From Moraxella lacunata (lineage in GTDB: Bacteria > Pseudomonadota > Gammaproteobacteria > Pseudomonadales > Moraxellaceae), in the NCBI RefSeq assembly GCF_900453205.1, contig NZ_UGQU01000002.1:62001-126000 (forward strand): a stretch of 64,000 nt of DNA, in the 5' to 3' direction. The notes beneath the pieces were generated by a model that worked only from the letters and a program-made list of their open reading frames with translations, made no database searches and had not been told where the DNA came from. A program made the position numbers and the translations under genes. Below are positions 7,199-15,525 of this stretch, one piece after another; positions within the stretch are counted from its first letter, which is position 1, and each line of letters begins with the position of its first letter.

Positions 7199-8293
7199 AT
7201 GACCAAGCCTGCCACGATGAAAGCGATGACCTATTATGGAGCTGATGACATTCGTTTTGAAGAGCGACCCACGCCAGCAATTATTGACCCAACCGACGCC
7301 GTGATTCGCATGACTAAGACCACGATTTGTGGGACGGATTTGGGGATTTGGAAAGGTAAAAACCCCGAAATTGAAGCAACCGCCCGTGCCAAGACTGGCG
7401 AGTGGAACGGTCGTATCCTAGGACATGAAGGCGTGGGTGTTGTAGAAGAAGTTGGTTCAGCCGTCAAAAACTTCAAAAAAGGCGACAAAGTCATCATCTC
7501 GTGTGTATCTCGCTGTGGCTCGTGCGAAAACTGCCAAAAACAGCTTTACGCCCATTGCCGTGCCGATGGTGGCTGGATTATGGGGTACATGATTGATGGC
7601 ACGCAAGCGGAGTATGTGCGGACGCCATTTGCCGACAACTCCTTATATCATCTGCCCGACAACCTAAACACCGATGTGGCGGTATTCTTGTCAGACGCCC
7701 TGCCGACTGGGCATGAGATTGGCGTGCAGTATGGCGATGTCAAACCAGGGGATTCTATCGTCATCGTGGGGGCGGGGCCTGTGGGCATGGGCGTGCTACT
7801 AACCGCACAACTGTACTCGCCTGCGACCATCATCATGGTGGACATGGACGATAACCGTTTGCAGATGGCAAAAGAGATGGGGGCGACCCACACGGTCAAT
7901 TCATCATCGGGCGTGGCGGACGCCGTAGAAGCCATTCGCGCCATCACGGGCGGGCGTGGCGTGGACTGTGCCATCGAAGCGGTGGGCATTCCTGATACAT
8001 GGGATATTTGCCAAAAGACCGTCAAAGAAGGCGGTAACATCGCCAACGTGGGCGTACATGGCACGTCGGTGAACTTTGAGCTTGAAAAACTGTGGATTAA
8101 AAACCTAAAAATCACCACAGGGCTTGTCAATGCCAACACCACAGGCATGCTGTTAAAAACCTGTGAATGCAGTAAATTGCCGATGGACAAACTTGCCACG
8201 CACCATTTTAAATTTGATGAGATGGAAAAAGCCTATGACGTGTTCAAACATGCGTCAGAGAATAAGGCGATGAAAGTGATTATTGAGTATTGA
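7199..8293 (+). CDS. Zinc-dependent alcohol dehydrogenase family protein
   Basis: Medium-chain NAD(P)-dependent dehydrogenase of 364 residues. The N-terminal GroES-like domain has the catalytic-zinc region TTICGTD and LGHEGVGVVEEVG, and the structural-zinc loop CGSCENCQKQLYAHC with four cysteines. The Rossmann fold has the cofactor loop IVGAGPVGMG, followed by an acidic VDMDDNR that favours NAD over NADP. An in-frame ATG at 7187 lies inside the ribosome-binding site GGAGA; that site is correctly spaced for ATG 7199. It stands alone between two terminators. The substrate cannot be named from sequence. The FNR-like palindrome in the leader suggests oxygen-dependent control, consistent with a fermentative role. 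Confidence 0.9.
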   Translation: MTKPATMKAMTYYGADDIRFEERPTPAIIDPTDAVIRMTKTTICGTDLGIWKGKNPEIEATARAKTGEWNGRILGHEGVGVVEEVGSAVKNFKKGDKVIISCVSRCGSCENCQKQLYAHCRADGGWIMGYMIDGTQAEYVRTPFADNSLYHLPDNLNTDVAVFLSDALPTGHEIGVQYGDVKPGDSIVIVGAGPVGMGVLLTAQLYSPATIIMVDMDDNRLQMAKEMGATHTVNSSSGVADAVEAIRAITGGRGVDCAIEAVGIPDTWDICQKTVKEGGNIANVGVHGTSVNFELEKLWIKNLKITTGLVNANTTGMLLKTCECSKLPMDKLATHHFKFDEMEKAYDVFKHASENKAMKVIIEY

Positions 8294-8307
8294 TTGGTAC
8301 TTGCATC

Positions 8308-8343
8308 AAAAAAACTACAAGCTTTAAAGTTTGTGGTTTTTTT
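8308..8343 (+). terminator. Terminator downstream of adh
   Basis: A long hairpin with arms AAAAAACTACAAGCTTT and AAAGTTTGTGGTTTTTT (one G-U and one mismatch) begins 14 bases after the adh stop and ends in a T run. Confidence 0.8.
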
Positions 8344-8373
8344 GATGGATGAGTTAAGACTTTGTTGATGTTA

Positions 8374-8413
8374 GCCTGCGAGTTGGGCTTTTGTGCCAAA
8401 CCCAACGGTTGAG
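8374..8413. repeat. Short dispersed palindromic repeat (GTTGGG...CCCAAC type), copy 1
   Basis: GTTGGGCTTTTGTGCCAAACCCAAC forms a hairpin with GTTGGG and CCCAAC arms. A second copy with nearly the same core is at 37342. Repeats of this kind, built on a TTGGGC...GCCCAA core, are widely dispersed in many bacterial genomes. Confidence 0.55.
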
Positions 8414-8572
8414 ATTTTTACATCCAAAATAGCATAAAACGAGTGCCAACAACCAGCTTACTGACCCTTTGACCGTTTTGCACTTGGCGAATAAATACAA
8501 CCGCTTAGGCGATAATACCCCAGACTTTGCAGATATCCATCGTCATTTACACCCTACAGAATGAAAAAGTGC

Positions 8573-8652
8573 TACGGTTTTTCGTTCGTGGTGAGCTAAG
8601 CCTGCCCATGACGGAAACCGACCCGCAGGCAAGCTTGTGGTAAACGGTTTTC
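8573..8652. repeat. Dispersed 'CGTTCGTGGTGAGCT' repeat, copy 1
   Basis: Contains TTCGTTCGTGGTGAGCTAAG, then ACCGACCCGCAGGCAAGC. Related sequences occur at 9866 and 36999, each with CCGTTCGTG(G/A)TGAGCT followed by a more variable, partly palindromic half. Similar 'CGTTCG...GTGAGCTTGTCGAAC' repeats are common interspersed elements in many bacteria. This copy supplies the last codons of the Abi-like fragment. Confidence 0.6.
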
Positions 8653-8754
8653 GTAGTAAAATTCAATTTTTGTTAGCTGTATGACAAGCCCACGTTGTTT
8701 GAGTAAATCAAGTTGCTCTGGCGTGTCAATCCATATTTTGGATTTTGCTGACAT
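8596..8754 (-). pseudogene. N-terminal fragment resembling an Abi-family (abortive infection) protein
   Basis: A 52-codon frame starting MSAKSKIWIDTPEQLDLLKQ and continuing RGLVIQLTKIEFYYENRLP, which resembles the first 40 residues of Abi_2 (AbiD/AbiF) proteins, where a 'xxxQLxLLKxRGLxI' helix is followed by a Tyr-rich segment. After about codon 37 it runs into the dispersed repeat and stops. Full Abi_2 proteins are about 300 residues. Its start overlaps the stop codon of the upstream homoserine kinase gene on the same strand, so it may once have been co-transcribed. I read it as a gene truncated by the repeat, but the family match is short. Confidence 0.42.
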
Positions 8755-9752
8755 TACACACGCCCCCAATGAAAACTCGCCAACCGTTTCATTAAATCAG
8801 GATTTTTGACCATAATATCATCGCCCGTCCGCCCTTGTTCACGGTTATAATAGATGACGTTTAGACGCAGTAGCCAAAAAATCGTGGCAGAGTAGGCAAG
8901 CATGACAGGCAAGGCGGTTTTTTCGTTGTCCGTCAATGGGCGAACGCTTTCATAGCTGTCTATAAAGGCACTCATTTTGTCGGTGTTAAAATTCACGCTC
9001 TCGCCGTCTCTTGCATTGCCCCAAGTCGTACAAAAATCGTTAATGGTAATGGCAATGTCCATCAAATAATGCTCCACCGACACTTCAGTAAAGTCAAGAA
9101 GTCCCGTAAGTGTGACCGTATCGCCCGAAAAATCCCACAAGGTATTGTCAGTAAACATATCCAAATGACACAAACCCTTAGGCAAATCATCGGGCAGATT
9201 GGCGTAGGCTGTCCAGATGTCGTTCATCAGGCGAGCTTCATCGGTCGGCATATAGGCGGTTTCACGCTCTTTGACCCTTGCCCAGTCGTACAGTGGCACG
9301 CCATAGTTTTCGGCAGGCTCTAAGGTTTGGAGGGTATTGTGCAAGGTGGCAAGTGCTTTTCCCATCTCAAAGCACATTGGCTCATCGGTGGTTTTTGGGT
9401 GTGAACCTGAGAGTTTTGGCACAACTAGGATTGCTTTGTTTTCGTATCGCATGACGCAGTCGGTGCCGATGTCATCGCCTTTGGCGGTGAGCTTGACAAG
9501 CGGTGGAGCGATTGGCAATTTGTCTTTTAGGGCGTGCATGACGGTTGCCATTTTGATAATATCAGCAGGCACACGCTCTTCAAATAGGGTAAATACATAG
9601 CTAAACTCATCGCCCACGTCGCTGTCGGTTTGGATAAACCAGTTGGAATTTTTGATGCCTTGGGTAATCGGAATGGCTTTTTTGAATTTTACGCCAAACA
9701 AACCACAAAACGCAAAAAATTCATCATCAGATAGGTGGGTATAGACGGACAT
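8754..9752 (-). CDS. thrB: Homoserine kinase, type II (ThrB, APH-fold)
   Basis: ATP-dependent phosphorylation of L-homoserine for threonine synthesis. The 332-residue protein is the aminoglycoside-phosphotransferase-fold type found in pseudomonads and Moraxellaceae, not the GHMP type of E. coli. It begins MSVYTHLSDDEFFAFCGLFG with the nearby GIKNSNWFI, and has the catalytic loop GLCHLDMFTDN and the metal-binding LTGLLDFTEVSVEHYLMDIA region. It is monocistronic apart from the Abi-like fragment that overlaps its stop codon. Confidence 0.9.
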   Translation of the reverse strand: MSVYTHLSDDEFFAFCGLFGVKFKKAIPITQGIKNSNWFIQTDSDVGDEFSYVFTLFEERVPADIIKMATVMHALKDKLPIAPPLVKLTAKGDDIGTDCVMRYENKAILVVPKLSGSHPKTTDEPMCFEMGKALATLHNTLQTLEPAENYGVPLYDWARVKERETAYMPTDEARLMNDIWTAYANLPDDLPKGLCHLDMFTDNTLWDFSGDTVTLTGLLDFTEVSVEHYLMDIAITINDFCTTWGNARDGESVNFNTDKMSAFIDSYESVRPLTDNEKTALPVMLAYSATIFWLLRLNVIYYNREQGRTGDDIMVKNPDLMKRLASFHWGRV

Positions 9753-9865
9753 GGGTTGGCCTTTTTTGTCAAATAAAAAACTTTATTTTAAAACTTTTTG
9801 CAAAAATTTACGACTACTTTTTGACTTTTTAAGCATTGGACTTATTGTAAACTTAAAGTTAAAGA

Positions 9866-9935
9866 AACCGTTCGTGATGAGCTGTGCCTGCCTATAATGG
9901 TTTTCCGACCCGCAAGCATGGCTCGGGACGAAAGC
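9866..9935. repeat. Dispersed 'CGTTCGTGGTGAGCT' repeat, copy 2
   Basis: Contains AACCGTTCGTGATGAGCTGT and later TTTTCCGACCCGCAAGCATG, parallel to the two parts of copy 1 at 8573. It lies in the 331-base space between the thrB start and trhP (9753-10083), which otherwise shows only AT-rich leader sequence and a TATAAT hexamer at 10040-10045 that could be the trhP -10 box. Confidence 0.6.
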
Positions 9936-10083
9936 AAAGCCTAGTATCGCAAGAAGTTATTATTGATTTCATAAAAGCCAGTCTCAACTTCACCAAATTA
10001 ATCTTACAAATTTAGTATGAATTTGATGGGCGAATTTTGATATAATAACAAGTTTAACAAATTTAGCCAAAACGAGCCAAACC

Positions 10084-11538
10084 ATGACAACCGATACGCT
10101 AAACACAACAAAGCCAAGCCAAAAAAAACCCGAACTTCTCTGCCCTGCTGGCACCTTTAAAAATATGCAATACGCCTTTGCTTATGGGGCGGATGCGGTG
10201 TATGCAGGGCAAGCCCGTTATTCTTTGCGAGTGCGTAATAATGATTTTGATGAAGACAATTTACGAGCCGGCATTGAATACGCCCATTCGCTTGGCAAAC
10301 AATTTTATGTGGTCGTCAATATTCAAGCCCACAATGCCAAATTAAAAACCTTTATTGAAGACATTCGCCCCGTCATTGAGATGAAGCCTGATGCCCTGAT
10401 TATGTCGGACGCAGGAATGATTATGATGGTGCGAGAGCATTTTCCAGAGCAGGTCATTCATTTGTCGGTGCAAGCCAATGCGGTAAACTGGGCAACGGTG
10501 AAGTTTTGGAAGCAAATGGGCGTGTCTCGTGTCATTGTCAGCCGTGAATTATCACTCAAAGAAATTGAGCAGATTATTGCCGAAGTGCCTGATATGGAAA
10601 TTGAAGTCTTTGTCCACGGGGCTTTGTGTATGGCGTATTCGGGGCGGTGTTTATTATCAGGTTATATTAATAAACGAGATGCCAATCAAGGCACTTGTAC
10701 CAATGCTTGTCGCTGGTCTTATAATACTTATAAAGCAACAGAAAATGAAACAGGCGATATTGTTCCTGTAACGCAAAATAATATTTCCAATGCCGAAATT
10801 TTTATTCCCAGTCAAAATGAAAATAGCATTGCCAATGTTAATTTAAATGGCGATAAGATAATGGGTGATGATTATGTCGAAAAGCCGTCCGATGAAGTGG
10901 TGCTGATTGAAGAACAAGGCCGTCCAGGCGAGCTGATGGCAATGTATGAAGATGAGCACGGCACTTATATTATGAATTCAAAAGATTTAAGAGCGGTGGA
11001 ATTAGTCCCAGATTTAACAAAAATGGGCGTGCATTCTTTAAAAATTGAAGGGCGTACCAAATCGCATTATTATGTCGCTCGCACCGCCCAAGTTTATCGC
11101 CGTGCCATTGATGATGCGGTCGCAGGAAAGCCATTTGACACAAGCTTGATTACCGCTTTGGACGGTCTTGCCAATCGTGGCTATACCGAAGGGTTTTTAA
11201 GACGGCACATTCATTCGGATTATCAAAATTATGAATACGGCTCATCAAAAACCGACCATCAGCAATTTGTGGCGGAAGTTTTGGACATTAATGATGACAA
11301 ATTAACTTTGACCGTCAAAAATAAATTAAGCCAAGGCGATGAAATTGAAATTATGACCCCGCAAGGCAATTTGATTTATACCCTTGATAAACTTTGGGAC
11401 AAAAAAGGCAATGAAATAGAATCGGCACTCGGCTCTGGTTGGATTTGCCAAATTAACAATCCCTTTAAAGAAATGGACAAAGAAGTGTTAAAATTTGCTC
11501 TGGTGATGAAAAAGGTAGATGAGCCGATTTTTACTTGA
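10084..11538 (+). CDS. trhP: tRNA 5-hydroxyuridine modification protein TrhP (YegQ), peptidase U32 family
   Basis: U32-family protein of 484 residues. In E. coli TrhP (YegQ) hydroxylates wobble uridine 34 of several tRNAs, the first step of cmo5U formation, using prephenate-linked chemistry and an Fe-S cluster. The N-terminal core is PELLCPAGTFKNMQYAFAYG with GADAVYAG, and the U32 signature is EVFVHGALCMAYSGRCLLSG with further cysteines in GTCTNACRW. The C-terminal third holds the expected beta-barrel domain. An insertion of roughly 40 residues (about 224-265, Asn- and Ile-rich) lies between the signature and LIEEQGRPGELMAMYEDEHG. It is a single gene, followed closely by the toxin-antitoxin pair. 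Confidence 0.92.
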   Translation: MTTDTLNTTKPSQKKPELLCPAGTFKNMQYAFAYGADAVYAGQARYSLRVRNNDFDEDNLRAGIEYAHSLGKQFYVVVNIQAHNAKLKTFIEDIRPVIEMKPDALIMSDAGMIMMVREHFPEQVIHLSVQANAVNWATVKFWKQMGVSRVIVSRELSLKEIEQIIAEVPDMEIEVFVHGALCMAYSGRCLLSGYINKRDANQGTCTNACRWSYNTYKATENETGDIVPVTQNNISNAEIFIPSQNENSIANVNLNGDKIMGDDYVEKPSDEVVLIEEQGRPGELMAMYEDEHGTYIMNSKDLRAVELVPDLTKMGVHSLKIEGRTKSHYYVARTAQVYRRAIDDAVAGKPFDTSLITALDGLANRGYTEGFLRRHIHSDYQNYEYGSSKTDHQQFVAEVLDINDDKLTLTVKNKLSQGDEIEIMTPQGNLIYTLDKLWDKKGNEIESALGSGWICQINNPFKEMDKEVLKFALVMKKVDEPIFT

Positions 11539-11565
11539 TTTTCTTATTTTTATAAGGAGAAAATT

Positions 11566-11835
11566 ATGCAAGTGTATCATATAGAGAAATTTGATAGCCA
11601 AGCCAATCATTTATTTGAATTGGCTAAGTCAAACCCTGTGCATATTGAAAATCAAAATTCGCATTTTGTATTATTGGATTTTGAGTTTTTTAATGCGTTG
11701 GTTAATAAAAAACCAAAAACCTTATATGATGTGTGTATGGAATATAAGGCGATTGGTGATATGGATTTTGACATTCCTGAATTTAAAGATTTACCACCAG
11801 ATTTTAGCGAATTGGAAACTTTATTTAATGATTGA
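11566..11835 (+). CDS. Antitoxin of a VapBC-type pair (Phd/YefM-like)
   Basis: 89-residue acidic protein directly upstream of a PIN-domain toxin. The first 45 residues (MQVYHIEKFDSQANHLFELA then NPVHIENQNSHFVLLDFEFF) fit the beta-alpha-beta pattern of Phd/YefM antitoxins, in which a short strand precedes 'xLxxAxxxPVxI'. The rest is an acidic tail that would wrap the toxin. A strong AAGGAGAAAATT ribosome-binding site precedes the ATG. It is 9 bases from the toxin gene. Antitoxins of this class normally repress their own operon. Confidence 0.78.
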   Translation: MQVYHIEKFDSQANHLFELAKSNPVHIENQNSHFVLLDFEFFNALVNKKPKTLYDVCMEYKAIGDMDFDIPEFKDLPPDFSELETLFND

Positions 11836-11844
11836 GAAAGTACA

Positions 11845-12273
11845 ATGATTTTACTTGATACCAATGTGATTTCTGAAATCAGAAAAATAGAACAAAATAA
11901 AGCCAACGCTAATGTAGTGGCTTGGGCAAACACTTTGGATTTTTCAAAGGTGTATTTAAGTGCGATTGTGATTGGAGAATTAAAACTTGGGGTTTTACTA
12001 AAACGCCATAATCACGATTCTGTGCAAGCAGATATTTTGGAAGATTGGCTAAACAACTGGGTTTTGGCAAAATTTGCCAATAGAATTTTACCAGTTGATG
12101 AGAGGATTGCTCAAATTTACGCCAGTTTAAATGTCCCAAATCCAAAAGCTTTAAATGATGCTTATATTGCCTCAACCGCCATTGTCCATAATTTAACCAT
12201 TGCCACTCGTAATATTAAAGATTTTGATGGTATGCCTGTTAAGTTAATTAACCCTTTTGAATTTCTAGCATAA
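11845..12273 (+). CDS. vapC: PIN-domain toxin VapC/FitB-like
   Basis: 142-residue endoribonuclease-type toxin. The PIN fold is clear: MILLDTNVISEIRK with the first catalytic Asp, LSAIVIGELKLGV with the conserved Glu, and NDAYIASTAIVHNLTIATRN with the Asp, ending in IKDFDGM. All four acidic residues of the active site are present, so the toxin is probably functional. VapC and FitB toxins cleave RNA, commonly initiator tRNA or rRNA. The order antitoxin then toxin and the short spacing are standard. Confidence 0.88.
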   Translation: MILLDTNVISEIRKIEQNKANANVVAWANTLDFSKVYLSAIVIGELKLGVLLKRHNHDSVQADILEDWLNNWVLAKFANRILPVDERIAQIYASLNVPNPKALNDAYIASTAIVHNLTIATRNIKDFDGMPVKLINPFEFLA

Positions 12274-12289
12274 CCACTTAGGAGACCTT

Positions 12290-12694
12290 ATGAACATCAA
12301 ATACCCTGCTTTGATACTGTGTGCCATTCTAGCCCAAAGTCCTTTGGCCGCTACCGCCTTTGCTCACACGCCCACTCACAGCACCGCCTCAGGGCTAAAT
12401 TACCGCATTATCCAAGACGGTCATGGCAAAAAACCCACCTTGCACGATGAGGTAGAAATTCTTTTTACTTCCTATAATGCCAAAGGCGAGGTCTTGGAGG
12501 GTACGTTAAACGGTGTGCCTGTGATTTTGCCTGTCAGCGAAATGTTCACAGGATTAAAAGAAAGCCTGCTTTTAATGCCTGTGGGTGCAACTTATGAATT
12601 TGACATTCCTGCTCATTTAGGCTACCAAGAAGAAGGCAAAAGCGGTAGGCAAGCCGCCAAATACCGCATTGAGCTTTTGCGTATCAATCCTTAA
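12290..12694 (+). CDS. Secreted FKBP-type peptidyl-prolyl isomerase
   Basis: 134-residue protein. Residues 1-25 form a signal peptide (MNIKYPALILCAILAQ, Ala-rich, cleavage near AFA-HTP). The mature part starts SGLNYRIIQDGHGKKPTLHD and contains VEILFTSYNAKGEVLEGT, LPVSEMFTGLKESLLLMPVG, and ends in the FKBP strand YRIELLRINP, the pattern of FklB/FkpA-type FKBP domains. It should act as a prolyl isomerase or chaperone in the periplasm. It lacks the long N-terminal dimerisation domain of FkpA. It follows vapC by 16 bases, but its own ribosome-binding site (TTAGGAGACC) is strong. Confidence 0.82.
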   Translation: MNIKYPALILCAILAQSPLAATAFAHTPTHSTASGLNYRIIQDGHGKKPTLHDEVEILFTSYNAKGEVLEGTLNGVPVILPVSEMFTGLKESLLLMPVGATYEFDIPAHLGYQEEGKSGRQAAKYRIELLRINP

Positions 12695-12751
12695 TTTTAG
12701 TACATAAACATTCTGTGCTATAATGCCTATTATTTTTTAAAAGGAATAGCT

Positions 12752-13329
<578 letters not shown>

Positions 13330-13351
13330 CCCCCATTTTACCTTTACCGTT

Positions 13352-14854
13352 TTAGCTCTCCATGCCCTTTTTGACGTCTTTAACCGCTTTTTTGCCCCGA
13401 CCATACCAATGCCAGCCTTTTTTGGCAAGTCTGACCGCTTTGGTGATGTTACTCTCGGTAAAGCTCGCCTCCCCCATTGGCACGACCACACTATTGCCAT
13501 GCTCATCCACCACTGTTTTGGCATCGGCATTAAAGCCGTCTGTATCGCTGTTGTGGTCGGCATTTTGGGCAGTCATCCGCACCACAGACTCTTTGGCTCG
13601 TAGCGGGGCGGTCTTAAACAGCTCTGCCAAACTCATGTCCAGCTCATCTTTGGCAATGCCCTCAATCCGCTCCAAATTACGATACAGCTCCACGCACCAT
13701 GGGTCATATTCTGCCTTATTTAAGGCACTCATCTCATCTTTGATGGGCAAAGGATAAGGCATGATTTTATAAAACTGCCACAGGCTTACGGTGTTTAAGT
13801 CCGTGCGTAGGGTATATTCATCATTTTCGGTGCGAGTGATGAGTTCGTTGGTCGCCAACTCATCGATGTACAGATTCCATTTTGGCGTCTCTTTACGTCC
13901 TAATACGCCCCGCAGTTCAGCTTCGCTTGCTGTCTCGCCCACTTGATATTTTTTATAAATCAAATTAAGCATGTCAAGCAGGCTAAGCAGTGGATGACGT
14001 ACCGCCACTTCTTTGCTGTCAAAGATGGTTAAGGTGTAACTAATCTCCACCCCGAGCAATATCAAGTTCCACGACAGATACAGCCACATCAAAAACACAG
14101 GAATGGCAGCGAACGCCCCATAGATGGCTTCATAACTGGTAAAGTTGGTCATGACCGTCCCAAAGACCGTCTTTAAGGTCTCAAAGAGTATCGCCACGAC
14201 CACACCTGCAATGGCGGCATTTTTTAGGGGAACTTTAACCTTGGGGATGAACCAATACATGGCGATAAAGCCACCGACCGTGAACAAGAACGAGATGATT
14301 TTTGCCCATACCCCCCAATCAATGCCATAGCCTGCCACTTGCTGATTTAAAAAAGATAACCCCGAGATGGCACTGGACGCACCAAATGCCACGCCCAAAA
14401 TAATGGGGGCGACCGTAATCATCGTCCAATAACGGACAATGCTTGCCATGCCCCCTGTACGTTCCGAGACTCGCCAAATTTGGTTAAACGCCGTCTCAAT
14501 GGTGATGAGCGTCATGATGGTCGTCACAAAAACACCCGCCACCCCGACAATCCCCAGATTGCTGGATTTTTCGGCAAAGTTGTCCATGTGCTGAGAAATC
14601 GCCGCCCCCGATGACGGCATAAGATTGCTATAAATGGCTTGTTGTACCTGCCCACGCACTTCTTCTAAGGCAGGCACGCTTGAAAAAACCACGAGTATTA
14701 CCGTCAGAATCGGCACAAGCGACAACAGCGTAGTGTAAGTCAAACTGGCGGCTTTTTGAGTGCAATTATCTTCCAAAAAATGACGTACCAGCAAGCGAAT
14801 GTACATAAACCAAGAATGATGGGCAAAGGGCAGTTTGTTAAGAAGTTGAATCAT
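13352..14854 (-). CDS. YihY/BrkB-family inner membrane protein
   Basis: 500-residue membrane protein of the YihY/BrkB family (once mislabelled RNase BN). The family start is FLEDNCTQKAASLTYTTLLS, followed by about six membrane segments up to residue 280, including GVAGVFVTTIMTLITIETAF and IPVFLMWLYLSWNLILLGVE. The cytoplasmic C-terminal 210 residues contain a winged-helix-like region (LDMLNLIYKKYQVGETASEA) and a disordered tail, longer than in E. coli YihY. The transport role is not established. Monocistronic, convergent with the ferredoxin gene. Confidence 0.88.
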   Translation of the reverse strand: MIQLLNKLPFAHHSWFMYIRLLVRHFLEDNCTQKAASLTYTTLLSLVPILTVILVVFSSVPALEEVRGQVQQAIYSNLMPSSGAAISQHMDNFAEKSSNLGIVGVAGVFVTTIMTLITIETAFNQIWRVSERTGGMASIVRYWTMITVAPIILGVAFGASSAISGLSFLNQQVAGYGIDWGVWAKIISFLFTVGGFIAMYWFIPKVKVPLKNAAIAGVVVAILFETLKTVFGTVMTNFTSYEAIYGAFAAIPVFLMWLYLSWNLILLGVEISYTLTIFDSKEVAVRHPLLSLLDMLNLIYKKYQVGETASEAELRGVLGRKETPKWNLYIDELATNELITRTENDEYTLRTDLNTVSLWQFYKIMPYPLPIKDEMSALNKAEYDPWCVELYRNLERIEGIAKDELDMSLAELFKTAPLRAKESVVRMTAQNADHNSDTDGFNADAKTVVDEHGNSVVVPMGEASFTESNITKAVRLAKKGWHWYGRGKKAVKDVKKGMES

Positions 14855-15022
14855 GAGCTTTGGGGTGGTTTTTCGGTATAAATCAATATTAAAATTTAAC
14901 GTAGTTTAACAAATATTACCACAAAATTGCTTTATGTTTGTGTAATTTTTTTAAAAAAACATCAATGATAACTTTGGCTAAATTTTGGGTATAATAGGAT
15001 AATTTATCACGCCATCATTATC

Positions 15023-15493
15023 ATGACAAAGCCCACATCAGACAAAGCACCCAAGCCCATTATTCCCATACAGTCCGCCCTTCGCCGAGCATGGTTTGTG
15101 TGGCTGCTTTATTGCCTTATCATTTATCCTGTGCTTGCCAGCCTAGCGTTTGGCAGTACAGGTCGTGCCAATCTGGGCATGAATGGGGGCGTGGGGACTG
15201 GCATGGTGTTTGGCGTAATATGGCAACTTATCAAACTCATCCCCGCCCTACTGCTCACCCCCACCATCAAGCGAGCAGATGCCCCTTATGGGCTGATTGT
15301 GGCAAGTTTGGTCATGCTTATTTATTTGGGCTTTGTAGGTGTGTATTGGTTTATTCATGTATTTGAGCATTCGCCCATGTATATCAGCGTAGGATTTGGT
15401 TTTGAGACGCTATTACTGCTCATCATCAATGTCTTATTGTTTATCCTGTTAAGACGCCTACCGCCCATGCACAAAAATAAAATAAGAAAATAG
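15023..15493 (+). CDS. Small inner-membrane protein, possibly DUF2069
   Basis: 156-residue protein with four hydrophobic segments: about residues 25-45 (FVWLLYCLIIYPVLASLAF), 60-80, 88-110 (LIVASLVMLIYLGFVGVYWF) and 122-145 (FETLLLLIINVLLFILLRRL). The spacing of the last two helices with a terminal LLRRLPP resembles DUF2069 proteins, but the match is loose. The N-terminus is short, charged and cytoplasmic. A TATAAT hexamer at 14990-14995 could serve as its promoter. It lies 32 bases before the M48 protease gene. Confidence 0.6.
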   Translation: MTKPTSDKAPKPIIPIQSALRRAWFVWLLYCLIIYPVLASLAFGSTGRANLGMNGGVGTGMVFGVIWQLIKLIPALLLTPTIKRADAPYGLIVASLVMLIYLGFVGVYWFIHVFEHSPMYISVGFGFETLLLLIINVLLFILLRRLPPMHKNKIRK

Positions 15494-15525
15494 TTAAAAA
15501 TAGTTGAAAATAATCAGGCAAAATC

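Larger units (their letters stand above)
8294..8595. other. Gene-poor region with repeats and possible coding remnant
   Basis: Besides the adh terminator and the short palindromic repeat, bases 8446-8564 on the plus strand are open in one frame and read ASANNQLTDPLTVLHLANKY followed by NRLGDNTPDFADIHRHLHP before a stop. The composition looks protein-like but there is no start codon or ribosome-binding site, so it may be a decayed gene end. I could not identify it. Confidence 0.35.
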
